NCBI RefSeq assembly: GCF_035974275.1 | Contig: NZ_CP142422.1 | Span: 1,922,001 to 1,986,000, forward strand | Length of the DNA stretch: 64,000 nt | DNA from: Chryseobacterium sp. MYb264 | GTDB taxonomy: Bacteria > Bacteroidota > Bacteroidia > Flavobacteriales > Weeksellaceae | Direction: 5' to 3' | Part shown: positions 1 to 8,701 of the stretch, in pieces | Position numbering within the stretch: position 1 is the stretch's first letter | Layout of the letters: each line of letters opens with the position of its first letter | The notes under the pieces: generated by a model | Told to the model about the DNA's origin: nothing | The model's input: the letters and a program-made list of their open reading frames with translations, nothing else | Database searches by the model: none | Made by a program: the position numbers and the translations under genes

Positions 1-180
1 TTTGCGACTTTGCGATAAACCAACAAAAAAAAATTCGTGCATTCGGGGCAAAAAGACACTCCACAATTTTATCTTTGATAAAATCCTTGCGACTTAAAAA
101 CATAAAGTATTAAAATAATCTTTGGGACTTTGCGATAAACCAACAAAAAAAATTCGTGCATTCGGGGCTACAAAAACAAA
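1..180. repeat. Tandem intergenic repeat, about 120-bp unit
   Basis: A block containing GACTTTGCGATAAACCAAC followed by an A-run and TTCGTGCATTCGGGGC occurs at 4-50 and again at 124-170. Between the copies lies ATTTTATCTTTGATAAAAT followed by CCTTGCGACTT. The same words, in reverse complement, form two longer units at about 20352-20690, so this is a dispersed repeat family. It sits just 3' of the helicase-nuclease gene. No reading frame is apparent. The element may continue beyond the window's left edge. Confidence 0.8.
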
Positions 181-3100
181 TCAGTTAGAAACCACTTCGT
201 ACATCAGATGTTCATTTTTAGCATATCCGTCCAGATCATTGTCTTTGTAGTAGATTCCTGCCTTTCCGGAAAATACACTCCTGTTCAGCAGTTTGATCTT
301 AGCCAGCAGTTTTCTCATTTGCTGATCCCTGTTTACCGGATTTTGAAATACTAACATATATTTATTGAATGAATACTCTATCATAAACCTGGTTATCTGT
401 TCAGCCAAAGAAGCTATTGCTTTGCTATCAAGTCCTGAAAGCACATAAGAACAGTTGAAAACAACTACTGAAGGAGAAGAAAAACGGTTTTCAAGACGCT
501 TTTTATTGATCTGGCTAAAATCTTTAACAAAATCAAAAGTATCATGCAGCCTGAAACATTCGGAGCGGGAGAATGTCATTGCCTTTTCCAGCATCGCAGT
601 TGAAGAATCCACACCAATGTAATGAATACTATCCTGAACCTCATCTTTAAAAAGTGTACTAAAGGCGAGTGCAGCCGTCAATGGACCACATCCAAAATCA
701 ATAAACACAACTTTATTCCCCAATTTTTTTATTTCAGCTGAAAAATAATCAAAATGAGTCCTGAAAACGTATTGAGAAGACGCATAATGTTTCCGCATAT
801 TCCAGTAACAGTATAACTGCACTTTATCCTGCGGCGTATACTCGAGAAACAGCTGATCCAGAGAACCACCATACTTAAAATTCTGATGAACATCCAGATT
901 TAAGGTTTCGTCAAAATCAGCCAAACCATAGCAAATAATATTGTTACGCGTAAAATCTTTCCCGGCACCCAGAATTTTTTCCGGCCACTCCGTTCTTCGG
1001 TCAGCCATTATTTTATCGAGAACCAAGGCTTTAAAAGCAGAATCAAAAGAATGATCCCACTGTATTTCCACATCTTCTTCAAGAGGTTTCCCGTTGGTTG
1101 GAAGACCAAGAAGATCTTCCGCTAAAATTTCCTTCACCGGAATATCAATATATCCCTCTTTTGATTTACAATATTCTATTAAACGCAGATAAATAATATT
1201 AGCAGAGAGAATACTGTCATTCCCAATCAGGATCAATTGCTCTTTAGATCGCGTTAAGGCCACATTCAGCTTTCGGTCGACATCTCCTTCATCGTTTAAA
1301 CTTACCATTCCATTAAGCTGGAAAGGATTATTAATTGAAAAAGAATAAATAATAATATCCCGCTGGCTTCCCTGAAAACGTTCAACAGAATCTACCGTGA
1401 TCTCTTCATAGCCCGGAATCTCTGCCTCTTCCAATTTTTGTTTGATAATCGCAATCTGATTACGGAAAGGCGCAATAATCCCCAATGACTCTTTAGGGCT
1501 GAACACCTTCTGATTTGACTGATACAAAGCCTGAACCTCTTTTACGATCTTCACAACGAGGTCAGCTTCATATTCATTAAATTTAGCATAAAGATCATCC
1601 GACTGTTTATTATTAAAGAATATCAGTCTTTTATTCGCGAGTAGATTTCTCAGCGAAGCGCCTGAATTTTCAGTAAAATTCATGGTGTTTACCTGACGGA
1701 AAAGTGCGTTTTTAACATTTGGATCAAGATTCGGTGTGTGATACGCTTCCACCAGCTTCCCCCCGTAAAAGGCAAAATTGGGAAATAAAGCAATCTCCTG
1801 ATGCATCCTTCCCTGATAGGATAAAGAATCAATCGCATGCAGAAGCTTGTGATTCTCACAAAACCTGAATAAACGTTCGAACAAAGAATTCTTACGGTTC
1901 TGCAACCCCATATTTTCAAGATCAGAATCATTCGTCAGAGAACGGTCTGAGTTCTGGAGTGAAATGGCTGGAAGCTGTTTATGATCGCCGATTAAAATAA
2001 ACTTGGGAACTTTAGAAAGTGTACCAATGATTTGGGGCTCCAAGATCTGGGAAGCTTCATCTACAATAATATAATCAAAATCCTTTATTTTAAAGATCTG
2101 ATCTCGTGAACTGATCGAAGCCACCGTGGAAATGTAAATCATATTTTCGGCGAGCAGCTTTTCAATTTCAAGGCGGGATAATCTCTTTCCATCTGATTTT
2201 AGCTTCTCTTCCCGGCGATTAATTACCTCTGACAACAGATTTTTATGATGTTCCGGTGAGGAAGAAAGTCTTGATCCGAAACGGATGAAATTGATACGCT
2301 CCGGGCTTCCTGCAGCCGCATTCACAGCTTCACAAAGCTCATCCACTGCACGGTTGGTATAAGCCAGTACCAGCACATTTTTTTCTGTCTCCATCAATTC
2401 TTTCACCAGATTTTTGATGACGATAGACGTTTTACCCGTTCCCGGCGGGCCATTCAGCAGGAAATAATGGTCTGCCGACAGAGCTTTGTTGATCACACGC
2501 TCCTGCTCGAAAGAAATACCTTTATTTTTATAGCCATAATCCCTTGACGCCGCGGGAAACTTCTGCAATAAAAGTAAATCGGCAAATATTTTTTTAGCGT
2601 TTAAAAATTCATACAGATTTTTATACATGGAATTGAAAGAAGATTCCATAAAATCTCTTTCAACAGCCCATTTCCCTTCTTCCCCGAAGGATTCAAAATA
2701 GCTTTTATTCCTCTGTCGGTATCGAAAATAGACAGTGACATATTCTTTAGTGATCGACTGAATAGTACATTTAAACAACCGGTTTTTAGAGACAATATCG
2801 GTTTCCTTATTTCTCGGATACAAAACACAGATATCGCCTGTACGGAAATTAGCGTGTTTATTACCTGGATTCGTTCTTTTAAACCTGATGATCTGCTCCT
2901 CCTCATCAATTTTATTTTCCTCAATGGTCAGGTCATAAAGAATTTCAAACTTCTTATCTTTTTCCTCAAAACTATTGAGCCAAAGGCCTGCAAGTCCGTT
3001 ATTACTGTTTTCTTTTTCCCTTTCGTTACTTCCCACTTTACTCAGATAGTGCTCATACGCCACATAATTAACAAACGACCTGAAATATTTCTGAGCCAAT

Positions 3101-4623
3101 GCCGAAGACTGCAAGTATGGATTTAAAAAAGCATGAATCTGAGGCTCTATCCTGATTCTGAAATTTTTATGAATTTCCTTATTAATGATATTCACAGGAT
3201 TTACCATGCTGAGAATCTGACCTGTTTTTTCCAGATTATCTTCTGCCAGCAAATGTTCCAGAATAATGATCCTGTTGCGAACCTCAAGAATCTGCTGAAA
3301 ACCTCTTTCATAAGGTGCCTGACCACGAAGGTTCCCCTGATCCGCTTTTGAATAAAGAATATATCCCTGAAGGAAATTATTCAGCTTGCTAATATCAATA
3401 TTTTCAGCCTGAGAAATTAAAAGATAATATAAAAAGAGCTGGGACTGATGGTTATTTTTAATGCTTTTGCCATCATCCGGAAAAACAGTTCCTCCCGATT
3501 TCAGTTCAATGATCTTAGAAATGGCTTCCGTTTTATTTCTTCGGTCCAATATATCCAATCGCCCCTGAATACCATATTTCTCGGAGATAAAAGAGGGTTC
3601 GAGAGAGGCATTTTCAATATCAATGTTCAACTCAGGAAAATCATTGTGAATGACTTGTTTTATTGTATTGAAATGTCTCTGACAATCCTGCTGAAACAGC
3701 GTAAAATCAGAAGCTGAGGCAATATCTTCACAGGTGGTATATTCAAATGGATTCGACTTAAAATGCTTGATAAATGTTGTTTTAAAACTCACATTTTCTT
3801 CAGCACCGGAAAAAAGTTCATCCACAACGAGATTGGCAAAATTTCCCAAAAGGATGTGTTTTGAATTAGCAACCTTTTCAAATTTAGACTTTAAATACAG
3901 TAATTCTGAATGACCATAATCCTGCAGACATTCTGAAATGGCAGAAACATCCACCAGATAATCAGGCTCGAGAATGAGGTATTTAGGATGAAATATTTGG
4001 TCAGCATCAATCATAATATTCAGCAGATACAATGTTGCACCCACCCAGAAATTCGCTACGGAGGCAAATTCATCATTAAAGCCCAAAGCATTGATCTGAA
4101 CAACAATCAGTTGATCTTCCGGAATTTTCATATCCAGAGCGATGCTGTTTTGATCAAGTTGGCAAATCAAAATATTTTCCTTTATTTCAACAACAGAAAC
4201 ACGGGCTTCAGGAAACAGCAGCTCAGAGGGTGAACGGTAAGTTTCGGCAGGCCTCTCCGCTTCAAGCAGGTCAGCAGGTACCGCAATTCCATATGTATCT
4301 TGTAAAAATTTTGCAAACACCGCCACGTGATACCGATACGTTTCTTCCGATGGAATGATCTGGTGATGCAGCAACTGATTGGCGGCTGTTCTTAAACCAT
4401 GAATATTTCTAGAAGTCTTAAATCCGGTACAGATGTATGATAAACGTGAAAATAAATCGGCAAAATTGATCGTTTCATGACTTGTCAAATCCTTAGACAC
4501 CTTTTCCAAAAGCTGCCTAAGCAATGGATATTTTGTTTTTACGCTAAGGCTGGAATCGGTATGAATAGAAATCAACTCATCCAAATAATCTAATGCTGCA
4601 ATTTTCTCTGACACGGCTGACAA
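181..4623 (-). CDS. Dna2-like nuclease / SF1 helicase / methyltransferase-like fusion protein
   Basis: The product has 1480 residues and no signal peptide, so it should be cytoplasmic. Residues 1-340 match nothing I recognise. At 350-400 there is a PD-(D/E)XK nuclease core of Dna2/RecB type: GRLD (G354, R355, D357), ELK (E373, K375) and a downstream Q393/Q395 with tyrosines. An SF1B (Upf1/Dna2-like) helicase follows: GPPGTGKT at 725-732, VDEAS at 854-858, GDHKQLP at 879-885, QGRM at 937-940, VERFQGSQRD at 1080-1089 and NVALTRSKEQ at 1120-1129. Residues 1300-1480 look like a class I SAM methyltransferase: DFGCGPLTAA at 1309-1318 and an acidic YIGVDSS at 1335-1341. There is no NPPY-type motif. 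The start must be TTG, because an in-frame TAA lies six codons upstream and no nearby ATG exists. Nucleic-acid processing is certain in outline. Genome defence or repair is inference. Confidence 0.85.
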   Translation of the reverse strand: MSAVSEKIAALDYLDELISIHTDSSLSVKTKYPLLRQLLEKVSKDLTSHETINFADLFSRLSYICTGFKTSRNIHGLRTAANQLLHHQIIPSEETYRYHVAVFAKFLQDTYGIAVPADLLEAERPAETYRSPSELLFPEARVSVVEIKENILICQLDQNSIALDMKIPEDQLIVVQINALGFNDEFASVANFWVGATLYLLNIMIDADQIFHPKYLILEPDYLVDVSAISECLQDYGHSELLYLKSKFEKVANSKHILLGNFANLVVDELFSGAEENVSFKTTFIKHFKSNPFEYTTCEDIASASDFTLFQQDCQRHFNTIKQVIHNDFPELNIDIENASLEPSFISEKYGIQGRLDILDRRNKTEAISKIIELKSGGTVFPDDGKSIKNNHQSQLFLYYLLISQAENIDISKLNNFLQGYILYSKADQGNLRGQAPYERGFQQILEVRNRIIILEHLLAEDNLEKTGQILSMVNPVNIINKEIHKNFRIRIEPQIHAFLNPYLQSSALAQKYFRSFVNYVAYEHYLSKVGSNEREKENSNNGLAGLWLNSFEEKDKKFEILYDLTIEENKIDEEEQIIRFKRTNPGNKHANFRTGDICVLYPRNKETDIVSKNRLFKCTIQSITKEYVTVYFRYRQRNKSYFESFGEEGKWAVERDFMESSFNSMYKNLYEFLNAKKIFADLLLLQKFPAASRDYGYKNKGISFEQERVINKALSADHYFLLNGPPGTGKTSIVIKNLVKELMETEKNVLVLAYTNRAVDELCEAVNAAAGSPERINFIRFGSRLSSSPEHHKNLLSEVINRREEKLKSDGKRLSRLEIEKLLAENMIYISTVASISSRDQIFKIKDFDYIIVDEASQILEPQIIGTLSKVPKFILIGDHKQLPAISLQNSDRSLTNDSDLENMGLQNRKNSLFERLFRFCENHKLLHAIDSLSYQGRMHQEIALFPNFAFYGGKLVEAYHTPNLDPNVKNALFRQVNTMNFTENSGASLRNLLANKRLIFFNNKQSDDLYAKFNEYEADLVVKIVKEVQALYQSNQKVFSPKESLGIIAPFRNQIAIIKQKLEEAEIPGYEEITVDSVERFQGSQRDIIIYSFSINNPFQLNGMVSLNDEGDVDRKLNVALTRSKEQLILIGNDSILSANIIYLRLIEYCKSKEGYIDIPVKEILAEDLLGLPTNGKPLEEDVEIQWDHSFDSAFKALVLDKIMADRRTEWPEKILGAGKDFTRNNIICYGLADFDETLNLDVHQNFKYGGSLDQLFLEYTPQDKVQLYCYWNMRKHYASSQYVFRTHFDYFSAEIKKLGNKVVFIDFGCGPLTAALAFSTLFKDEVQDSIHYIGVDSSTAMLEKAMTFSRSECFRLHDTFDFVKDFSQINKKRLENRFSSPSVVVFNCSYVLSGLDSKAIASLAEQITRFMIEYSFNKYMLVFQNPVNRDQQMRKLLAKIKLLNRSVFSGKAGIYYKDNDLDGYAKNEHLMYEVVSN

Positions 4624-4935
4624 TGCTAAAAAGTAATCTTATATGATCAATAAAAAAGGATTGGGAATTTGTGGTAAAACCAAAAATCCAATCCCTTGTA
4701 CAATGTACGGTGTAAAGATACAACAGAATCGGGAATTATTTGTTTTAAGCTGTTTTTTCTTTCTTTTGTTAGATATTTATCCATTTTTTCAGAGTAATCG
4801 AAAACTCTGCTTTTCGGTAAAATTCTCTAATAAAATGGTAGCGAAAATTATTTTATCCTCTCCCAAACACGCTTAGGGATTTTCTTGACGTCTTTATTTT
4901 GGGATTTCATCAGGATTCTGACGATTAATCAGCAG

Positions 4936-5095
4936 TTATTTTCTGTCGATTTTTACAATCAGTCTTTTAGGCTCCGTGTTAGTCTGTACGTGATGAATAT
5001 ACGTGAAATCAAATGACAAACGTTTCTCGGAAAAACATGTTTTTCTACAATACTGGTAATCCTATTCCCGTTGTAGTATCTGAAAAGCCGGAAGA
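4936..5095 (-). pseudogene. Frameshifted 3' remnant of an unknown gene
   Basis: On the minus strand two frames read as protein-like pieces that meet at about 5030. One contains RYYNGNRITSIVEKHVF. The other continues SEKRLSFDFTYIHHVQTN and ends EPKRLIVKIDRK before a TAA at 4936-4938. Neither frame has a start codon, and both hit stops upstream. I read this as the decayed C-terminus of a Bacteroidota protein with a single frameshift. The rest of the 4624-5456 gap shows nothing I can support apart from this piece and the promoter at 5428-5435. Confidence 0.4.
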
Positions 5096-5427
5096 TGTAA
5101 AAAAGGAGGAATTATTTTTTTCATCGAATGTCGTTTTTTGTATACTGTCAAATATATAAAAAACACAAACTCACAATAAACACATTTTCAGTTAATTAAT
5201 AATCATTTAAGCTAAAAAAAAGAATTTATTTAAATTTATTACATAAGATTTTTTAAAATGATCTTTTTTTTAATATAATTATTCTTTTTATCAAAATTTC
5301 AATAGGTGCCCACAGGGCAAAAAAACATCTCATTCCTCTTCCTAAGACTGATAGGGGTAATCTGTTGATTAAAAAAAAGATTTTCACTTTTGATTATACA
5401 GAGCAAAGCTAATTCCTATTAACCTGT

Positions 5428-5435
5428 TATATTTG
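5428..5435 (+). promoter_or_regulatory. Flavobacterial -7 element (TATATTTG)
   Basis: TATATTTG fits the Bacteroidota TAnnTTTG -7 consensus and lies 21 nt before the ATG of the lipoprotein at 5457. No convincing -33 TTG is present at the usual distance. Confidence 0.55.
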
Positions 5436-5456
5436 CATGAACTAAAATTAATATAA

Positions 5457-5963
5457 ATGACCAAATTAAAGCTTTTAATCCCGGTACTCTTTTTTATAAC
5501 GATACTTTCCTGTAAAAAAGAACAAAATACTACGAAGCTGATCGAAAAAACACCCACACAAAAAATTCTCACAGTCGATTCTTTTCCGGATTCTCTTGTT
5601 CTGAATAAATTTGATGTCGGTTGTTTAGTTTCTTATGCTAAAAAAGGAACTTCTCATAATGAGAATATTTTGATGCAAGGTGCCGGAATTCCAGCTGAAA
5701 TAGGTAGATCTCTTTTTGTTATGAAAATTGACGGAACATTACAACTGTTTCATTCCAATGATGAAAGAGATGTGAAGACTGTTAATGAAAATCTAATTGA
5801 GGCAAAAGTAAGCAACAAAGATTATGAAGTGGAAGTAATTACCCATATCGGAAAATCCGTTGAAGAATCTGATTCAACAGAACATTTCGGAACCATAAAA
5901 ATCACTAGAAAAAAGGATAATTCTGTAGTCTCTATTGATTTTGTAGGAGGCGTGGCGTGCTAA
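5457..5963 (+). CDS. Small lipoprotein of unknown function
   Basis: The 168-residue product begins with a short hydrophobic signal and a lipobox, ILSC, with the lipidated cysteine at residue 19, followed by KKEQN. It should be anchored in the outer or inner membrane. The remainder is hydrophilic and ends in a Val-Gly-Gly-Val-Ala-Cys tail; I recognise no domain. A TATATTTG promoter element lies just upstream and a strong hairpin terminator follows at 6037-6066, so it is a monocistronic unit. Neighbouring DNA is accessory in character (decayed gene upstream, hipBA downstream). The coding call is secure because of the lipobox, promoter and terminator. Confidence 0.8.
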   Translation: MTKLKLLIPVLFFITILSCKKEQNTTKLIEKTPTQKILTVDSFPDSLVLNKFDVGCLVSYAKKGTSHNENILMQGAGIPAEIGRSLFVMKIDGTLQLFHSNDERDVKTVNENLIEAKVSNKDYEVEVITHIGKSVEESDSTEHFGTIKITRKKDNSVVSIDFVGGVAC

Positions 5964-6036
5964 AAAGTGATTTTAATTAAATTTTCCAAGAAAATGAATT
6001 TATAGATTTCCAAGCACTAGCAAATATACGAAAACA

Positions 6037-6066
6037 CCTTTAAATTACATGTTTAAAGGGTTTTTT
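6037..6066 (+). terminator. Rho-independent terminator after the 5457 lipoprotein
   Basis: CCTTTAAA (6037-6044) pairs with TTTAAAGG (6052-6059) across a 7-nt loop and is followed by a T-run to 6066. The rest of the gap to 6467 has no supportable ORF; it holds an isolated TACATTTG at 6293-6300. Confidence 0.8.
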
Positions 6067-6467
6067 GTATTATTGTAATTGTAATCTATAGACAATATAA
6101 AACACCATCTATTTCCCCTACACAGTATCTATAGAAGTTTTTATTAATGGTGATTTACATAGATTGAGGTGTACAAAAGTGGAACACGATTAAGATGCTG
6201 CAACATCTTTTTTTCTACTTTTTCGCACGAATCACATTAAATTAAACACTTGTAAACCAACACTTTAAAACATTTTAAAATAAATTTAAAAATACATTTG
6301 TACTGCTTTCGCATACCTCAAACCTCATAAATCATTGTAAATTAAACAATTAACACTTCCCGAATGTGACAGTGATAATTGATACATTTCGCCTGTACAC
6401 CTTAATTTTCATCTATTTTTAGAACGAAAATAATTTAAAATTTAACAAGTATAGCTCAAATTTTCTA

Positions 6468-7697
6468 TTAAAATGTTTTAATTAATCTACTTATCAATTC
6501 TCTGTTGGATTTACTAACTCCAAAATCTTCTGATAAATTTGACCATTTACGAAGTGCAGAAGTTGTTTGCTGGATAACTTTCTCAATGAATTCTTTCGAG
6601 AGCTTCGCTTCGCTTCCTAATTTAGTAAGATGTTTGACGGTAATATTTCGTCCTTCTCCCATTACCATAGTGCTTTGTTCTCCACCTGGTCCAGATGAGA
6701 AAGTAAGGTCGTAAGCGGGTGATAATTTCCATTCTCCAAATTCATTCATCAGAAACGAAAAATTCTTAGCATGGTCGTCTCTATTGTGCGCCATAACATT
6801 GAAAACTGCTAATCGAAACATTTTTTCTACTTCTCGAATGTCTTTGGTTAAAACACCCGTCAATGATAATAAATCTTCATAATCAAGAGACGGAAACCTA
6901 AAATTACTATGAACGAGTCCACTCACCGTATGCATATGGAGACGCTTATTTCCTTCTCTATCAAAACGCTTTACAGCAAAATAGCCATTCCCTTTCTGTG
7001 ACGGAAACAAATGGACTTCAGGCATTTCAATTCCAGCATCTACAGCCATTAAAGCGTAAATGTATTCTATTGCGCCCGCATCTTTTCCATCTAATGAGTT
7101 TGGAAATTTCACCATCCAAGGTTCAAAATTATCGCTTAACAAATTCGCTCCGTAGGATATATTTTTTCTCTCTGCATCAACGCCGATCAATGCTTTTGGC
7201 CGTGCTCCGGCAGAGGATCCGTTCAAAGCTAAAAGTTCTGCGATCACTTCTTCTGAATCACCTCGCAAAACGTCTTCTGTTTGAGTAGCCAACACGTCCA
7301 AATCAATCATCTCATTACTACTATCTGGACTTTGATCCGGCTCATAAACCAACGCACCCATACCGTGCAATCCAACATATCCTAGACGATCTAGTGGTGA
7401 AATATCCGATGAAGAAATCCCTTCCGAGCGAAGCATACGATCAAAGAGCAATCTTCCCCAACCGTCGGGCAAACTATCATTGAAAACACCAGCCAAACCT
7501 TCGAAAGGATCTCTTGGAAGCTCTATCACGTCTCGTTGTAAAGGAAGTTTTATAGGTGAAATTTCTAAATTGCTCTGCAGAAATTCTTCATCATATTGAA
7601 AATAGATGATAAAATCACGAATTGCCAAACGTCCAACGGGTTGAATTCCAGAACCAAAATCCAATCCTACTTTTATTTCTTTGATAGCTATTTTCAT
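6468..7697 (-). CDS. hipA: HipA-family serine/threonine kinase toxin
   Basis: The 409-residue protein has the HipA layout: an N-terminal subdomain (to about 110) and a kinase-like core. The glycine-rich loop reads SSAGARPK (161-168), the lysine of MVKF is at 197, the catalytic loop is HNRDDHAKN (304-312, with D307 and N312 matching the E. coli catalytic Asp and Asn) and the metal-binding Asp is in SPAYD (D330). All key residues are present, so the kinase is probably active. Known family members phosphorylate glutamyl-tRNA synthetase or related targets and cause growth arrest; the target here is unknown. The start codon overlaps the stop of the upstream hipB-like gene by 4 bp, which implies translational coupling. 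Confidence 0.93.
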   Translation of the reverse strand: MKIAIKEIKVGLDFGSGIQPVGRLAIRDFIIYFQYDEEFLQSNLEISPIKLPLQRDVIELPRDPFEGLAGVFNDSLPDGWGRLLFDRMLRSEGISSSDISPLDRLGYVGLHGMGALVYEPDQSPDSSNEMIDLDVLATQTEDVLRGDSEEVIAELLALNGSSAGARPKALIGVDAERKNISYGANLLSDNFEPWMVKFPNSLDGKDAGAIEYIYALMAVDAGIEMPEVHLFPSQKGNGYFAVKRFDREGNKRLHMHTVSGLVHSNFRFPSLDYEDLLSLTGVLTKDIREVEKMFRLAVFNVMAHNRDDHAKNFSFLMNEFGEWKLSPAYDLTFSSGPGGEQSTMVMGEGRNITVKHLTKLGSEAKLSKEFIEKVIQQTTSALRKWSNLSEDFGVSKSNRELISRLIKTF

Positions 7698-7999
7698 CTC
7701 CTGCGTCCTCTTTTTTTAATGGGCTTTTCCTCTGATTTCAGAACATCATCGATAGATTTAAAACTCTGTTCCTTCGGTTTTAAAGCATCAACCATTTCTT
7801 CTAATCCACCAACAACTGAAAGCAATTTTAAAAATGAATCCAGGGAAATCAAGCCTTTTTGCTCAAATTTCCTCAGAGTTGGTAAAGGAACACCTGATCT
7901 TTCAGCCAGACCTTCCTGTGTTAGATTCATTTGCAATCGTCTTTCCCGGATATTATCAATCAGTTTTTTTTGAACTTTTGAAAAAGAAATAAATAACAT
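7694..7999 (-). CDS. hipB: HipB-like XRE-family antitoxin/repressor
   Basis: This 101-residue protein carries a helix-turn-helix of the XRE (Cro/CI) type at about residues 14-70, with the sequence LTQEGLAERSGVPLPTLRKF covering the recognition helix region. The C-terminus is strongly basic (KKRGRRR). It sits immediately upstream of hipA and overlaps it by 4 bp, the standard order for hipBA operons. It should bind the operon promoter and neutralise HipA. No clear TAnnTTTG element lies directly upstream. AATAATATTATT at about 8033-8044 is a candidate operator but is only simple palindromic AT sequence. Confidence 0.9.
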   Translation of the reverse strand: MLFISFSKVQKKLIDNIRERRLQMNLTQEGLAERSGVPLPTLRKFEQKGLISLDSFLKLLSVVGGLEEMVDALKPKEQSFKSIDDVLKSEEKPIKKRGRRR

Positions 8000-8132
8000 A
8001 ATAGTAGTATTTAATGTTATAATTTAGCAATAAATAATATTATTGTATTACAAATATACGTAATTTCCAGACATTTATATTGTAAATAAAAATAGAGATT
8101 TAATTAGTAAGTAGATTAGATATTAATCAAAT

Positions 8133-8155
8133 TCACCTAGGTGATAATATATTTG
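8133..8155 (+). promoter_or_regulatory. Palindrome next to a -7 element, no ORF downstream
   Basis: A perfect 12-bp palindrome, TCACCTAGGTGA (8133-8144), is followed 3 nt later by TATATTTG (8148-8155), a -7 consensus on the plus strand. No credible ORF follows. It may drive a small RNA or be left over from a lost gene. Confidence 0.35.
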
Positions 8156-8320
8156 AATGGAGTAGCAACAACATTTATCTAAAACAGCATTTTTTTTATT
8201 AGATATAAACGACTTACACTGAATTTGGATATTTAGGATTTCATACTTTTATTTGGCACATTCAAATACATAGTTGCCTAAAATTATTGTAACTGAAAAC
8301 AAACGGTATTCTACAAAGAT

Positions 8321-8473
8321 TTAAAGGAATTCTTCCAGCAGAGATTTTGGAATGATATCTTTCTTACCAAACCGTAGAGTTTTGATTTTGTCCTGTTTAA
8401 TCAATTTCCTAAAAGTAGAATCGCACAAATTCAAAAGGACACATACCTCTGAAATACTGAGGTAAGATTTTGT
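8321..8473 (-). pseudogene. Remnant of an excisionase/MerR-type helix-turn-helix protein
   Basis: The minus strand encodes about 50 residues reading SYLSISEVCVLLNLCDSTF, then RKLIKQDKIKTLRFGKKDII, then PKSLLEEFL and a TAA at 8321-8323. This matches the short helix-turn-helix domain (HTH_17/excisionase) common in Bacteroidota mobile elements. The frame is closed by a TAA at 8474-8476 and has no start codon, so the 5' half is lost. It lies between hipBA and mnmE and suggests an old integrated element at this locus. The rest of the 8000-8701 gap shows no gene. Confidence 0.6.
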
Positions 8474-8701
8474 TTAGTAGTTCAAAATCAGAAGTAGTAT
8501 TTTTTAGTTTACTGATTTTCTTGAATCAATATTAAATTCTTTTCTCCGAGTGTCATAAAATTCAAAAAAAGTAATACGATTTTACAAAGTAGTGTGACGA
8601 TTAGTAACAAAAATAATGTCAATTAATGGTATTAAATATCACTCATCATTTTTACAAAACATTGATTAAACGAAGTATTCATGGGGTTTTATAGAGATAG
8701 G

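Noticed and set aside
4643..4876. A 77-residue plus-strand reading frame
   Set aside because: No promoter, signal or domain; the composition is that of AT-rich intergenic DNA.
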